Assembly (NCBI GenBank): GCA_046297395.1
Contig: JBKCNM010000106.1
Span: 1 to 17,219 of the forward strand
Source: JBEICQ01 sp046297395
GTDB taxonomy: Bacteria; Bacteroidota; Bacteroidia; UBA4408
DNA: 17,219 bases
Reading direction: 5' to 3'
Under the pieces are notes generated by a model. That model had not been told where the DNA came from and ran no database searches. It saw only the letters and a list, made by a program, of their open reading frames with translations. Below, in pieces: positions 15,826 to 17,219 of the stretch. Both the position numbers and the translations under genes were made by a program. Numbering within the stretch: the first letter of the stretch is position 1; each line of letters opens with the position of its first letter.

Positions 15826-17219
15826 TCACAAACCAAAACCCATCACCAGAATGTCGTCGGTTTGGCTTTCCTCTTTTTGCCATTCCGCAAGTTTACCGGC
15901 ATAAAAACTCTCTTGTTCGTCAAAGGGTATTTCGGCACTTTCAAGAATCCAGGTTCTGAAATTAACAGGACGAAGTTTTTTGTTCGTGTCAGCACCAAAC
16001 TGATCGGTGATGCCATCTGTAAACAAATAAACCCGGTCTCCTTTTTCCAATTGTAAGGTATGCTGTGCAAAAAACCTGTCATTATGAGAATGCATTCCGC
16101 CAATAGAACCTTTGTCCGATTTGATTTCAGTAATTTCCTCAGCTCCCTTTTTTACCAAATACAGAGGTCTGTTTGCTCCGCTGAAGGTGATTACACCACT
16201 GGCATTATCGATTTTACAGAGGGCAATATCAAGTCCATCATGACTTTCTTTTTCACCCAAATCTTGCTTGAGGGCTTTTTTGATTTCAAGGTTTAGCATG
16301 GTGAGAATTTCAGCCGGAGAAAGATTCGGATTAGAGCCCACCACTTCGTTGAGAATTGTATTGCTGATCATGCTCATAAATGCTCCCGGTACGCCATGTC
16401 CTGTGCAATCGGCTGCAGCAATATAGGTGTGGGTTTTGGCGTTGAAATGCCAGTAAAAGTCTCCGCTTACAACATCACGCGGCTTCCAGAAAACAAAATG
16501 CCCGGGTAAAGTTTCAGAAATTTCCTCTTTCAGGGGCAAAATAGCGCGCTGAATCTTACTGGCGTAAGTGAGGCTGGAGGTAAGTTCGGTATGGAAAGCT
16601 TCAATCTTATTTTTCTGCTGCAAGATCTTGTCATTTGCTTGTTGCAGAACCACATTCTTTAGTTTGAAAATTTCGTTTTCTTTCAGGATTTCCTCCATCT
16701 GAAACTTCATCTGAAGACCATGCACTCTTGTTTTGGAACGGTCCTCCAAGATTTTCTTTTCAAGGTTGAAATGAAGTTTATTGAATTCCAGCGCCGACTG
16801 AAATTTTCCCATGGCTTCATGGGCTACGGTGTAAAATTTATACACCAGCAGCAATACCTGGTTGAATTTTAGTTTTTCGGCCCATATCCTGGCTTCATCC
16901 AGCAATTGAAGTGCTTCAGGATAGAGTTCCATGTCGATGAACAACTTGGCTTTGCTTCTCAGCAGGTGGGCTTTTATTTCCTCATTACCATTAGCCAGGA
17001 TTCCAGTTTCTGCTTCATCGAACAAGGCCATGGCTTTTTTGAACTGACGCAAACGGGTTTTCAGGATGGCACGGGTAACAAGTGCAAACAATTCAAGGTT
17101 TTTGTTGCCCATGACAAAAGCCATTTCCTGTGATTTGCGCAGATAAACAGCAGCTTCTGCATACTCATCACTAAGGGTAAGCATGTTGCCCAATTCAAAA
17201 CAGGCCTGGGCAATGTCAT
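15826..17219 (-). CDS. TPR / coiled-coil / SpoIIE (PP2C-type) phosphatase (partial, 5' end off window)
   Basis: The frame remains open upstream of the TTG at 17193 to the right edge, and the extra codons (AQACFELGNML) complete a TPR helix, so this is a truncated gene of at least 463 residues, not one starting at 17193. TPR repeats fill about residues 1-150 and a Lys/Glu/Gln-rich coiled coil about 150-215. The SpoIIE phosphatase domain (about 235-463) has all metal-binding blocks: RDVVSGDFYW (247-256), AADCTGHGVPGAF, DGLDIALC, FTDGITDQFG and QTDDILVMGFG. Such proteins dephosphorylate serine/threonine, often on anti-sigma-factor antagonists, or act as two-component outputs. The N-terminal input part is missing. 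A strong terminator follows. No antagonist or kinase gene is visible here, so its target is unknown. Confidence 0.92.
   Translation of the reverse strand, partial: DIAQACFELGNMLTLSDEYAEAAVYLRKSQEMAFVMGNKNLELFALVTRAILKTRLRQFKKAMALFDEAETGILANGNEEIKAHLLRSKAKLFIDMELYPEALQLLDEARIWAEKLKFNQVLLLVYKFYTVAHEAMGKFQSALEFNKLHFNLEKKILEDRSKTRVHGLQMKFQMEEILKENEIFKLKNVVLQQANDKILQQKNKIEAFHTELTSSLTYASKIQRAILPLKEEISETLPGHFVFWKPRDVVSGDFYWHFNAKTHTYIAAADCTGHGVPGAFMSMISNTILNEVVGSNPNLSPAEILTMLNLEIKKALKQDLGEKESHDGLDIALCKIDNASGVITFSGANRPLYLVKKGAEEITEIKSDKGSIGGMHSHNDRFFAQHTLQLEKGDRVYLFTDGITDQFGADTNKKLRPVNFRTWILESAEIPFDEQESFYAGKLAEWQKEESQTDDILVMGFGL

Overview
This is an ordinary, gene-dense chromosomal stretch of a member of the Bacteroidota, outside the gut Bacteroidales. 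The reasons are the gliding-motility genes gldE and gldD next to ssb, a RemB-like outer-membrane barrel, TAnnTTTG-type -7 promoter boxes, the absence of Shine-Dalgarno sequences before the starts, paired M16 peptidases, and the phylum-typical Mpl-like Mur ligase. I see no insertion sequence, prophage, CRISPR array, tRNA or rRNA. No gap between genes exceeds 300 bases.

Left block (1-7503, all minus strand, so it reads from right to left): a WecA/TagO-type lipid-linked sugar transferase; overlapping its end, a RemB/Wzi-like outer-membrane protein; then a lipoprotein M1 aminopeptidase, a catalytic M16 zinc peptidase, and the start of its non-catalytic M16 partner, which runs off the left edge. 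The two M16 genes overlap by ATGA.

Centre (7504-10608, plus strand): a 124-base divergent promoter region, then nadD (NAD synthesis), ssb (single-strand DNA binding) and gldE-gldD. The most notable observation is that gldE and gldD, normally two genes, form one uninterrupted reading frame of 631 codons. The GldD lipoprotein signal lies in the middle of the polypeptide. A TGATG sequence at the junction, one base out of frame, suggests that the two were recently separate, or that a single-base sequence error joins them here.

Right block: a dipeptidyl peptidase IV (minus) whose stop codon overlaps that of gldD; a GlcD-type FAD oxidase (plus); an Mpl-like Mur ligase for peptidoglycan recycling (minus); a strong intrinsic terminator; and a TPR/coiled-coil/SpoIIE phosphatase (minus) cut by the right edge.

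Several genes share a cell-envelope theme: surface polysaccharide initiation, an outer-membrane barrel linked to motility, gliding/type IX secretion components, exported peptidases and wall recycling. Apart from the gldE-gldD junction, I found nothing that looks like an undescribed system.
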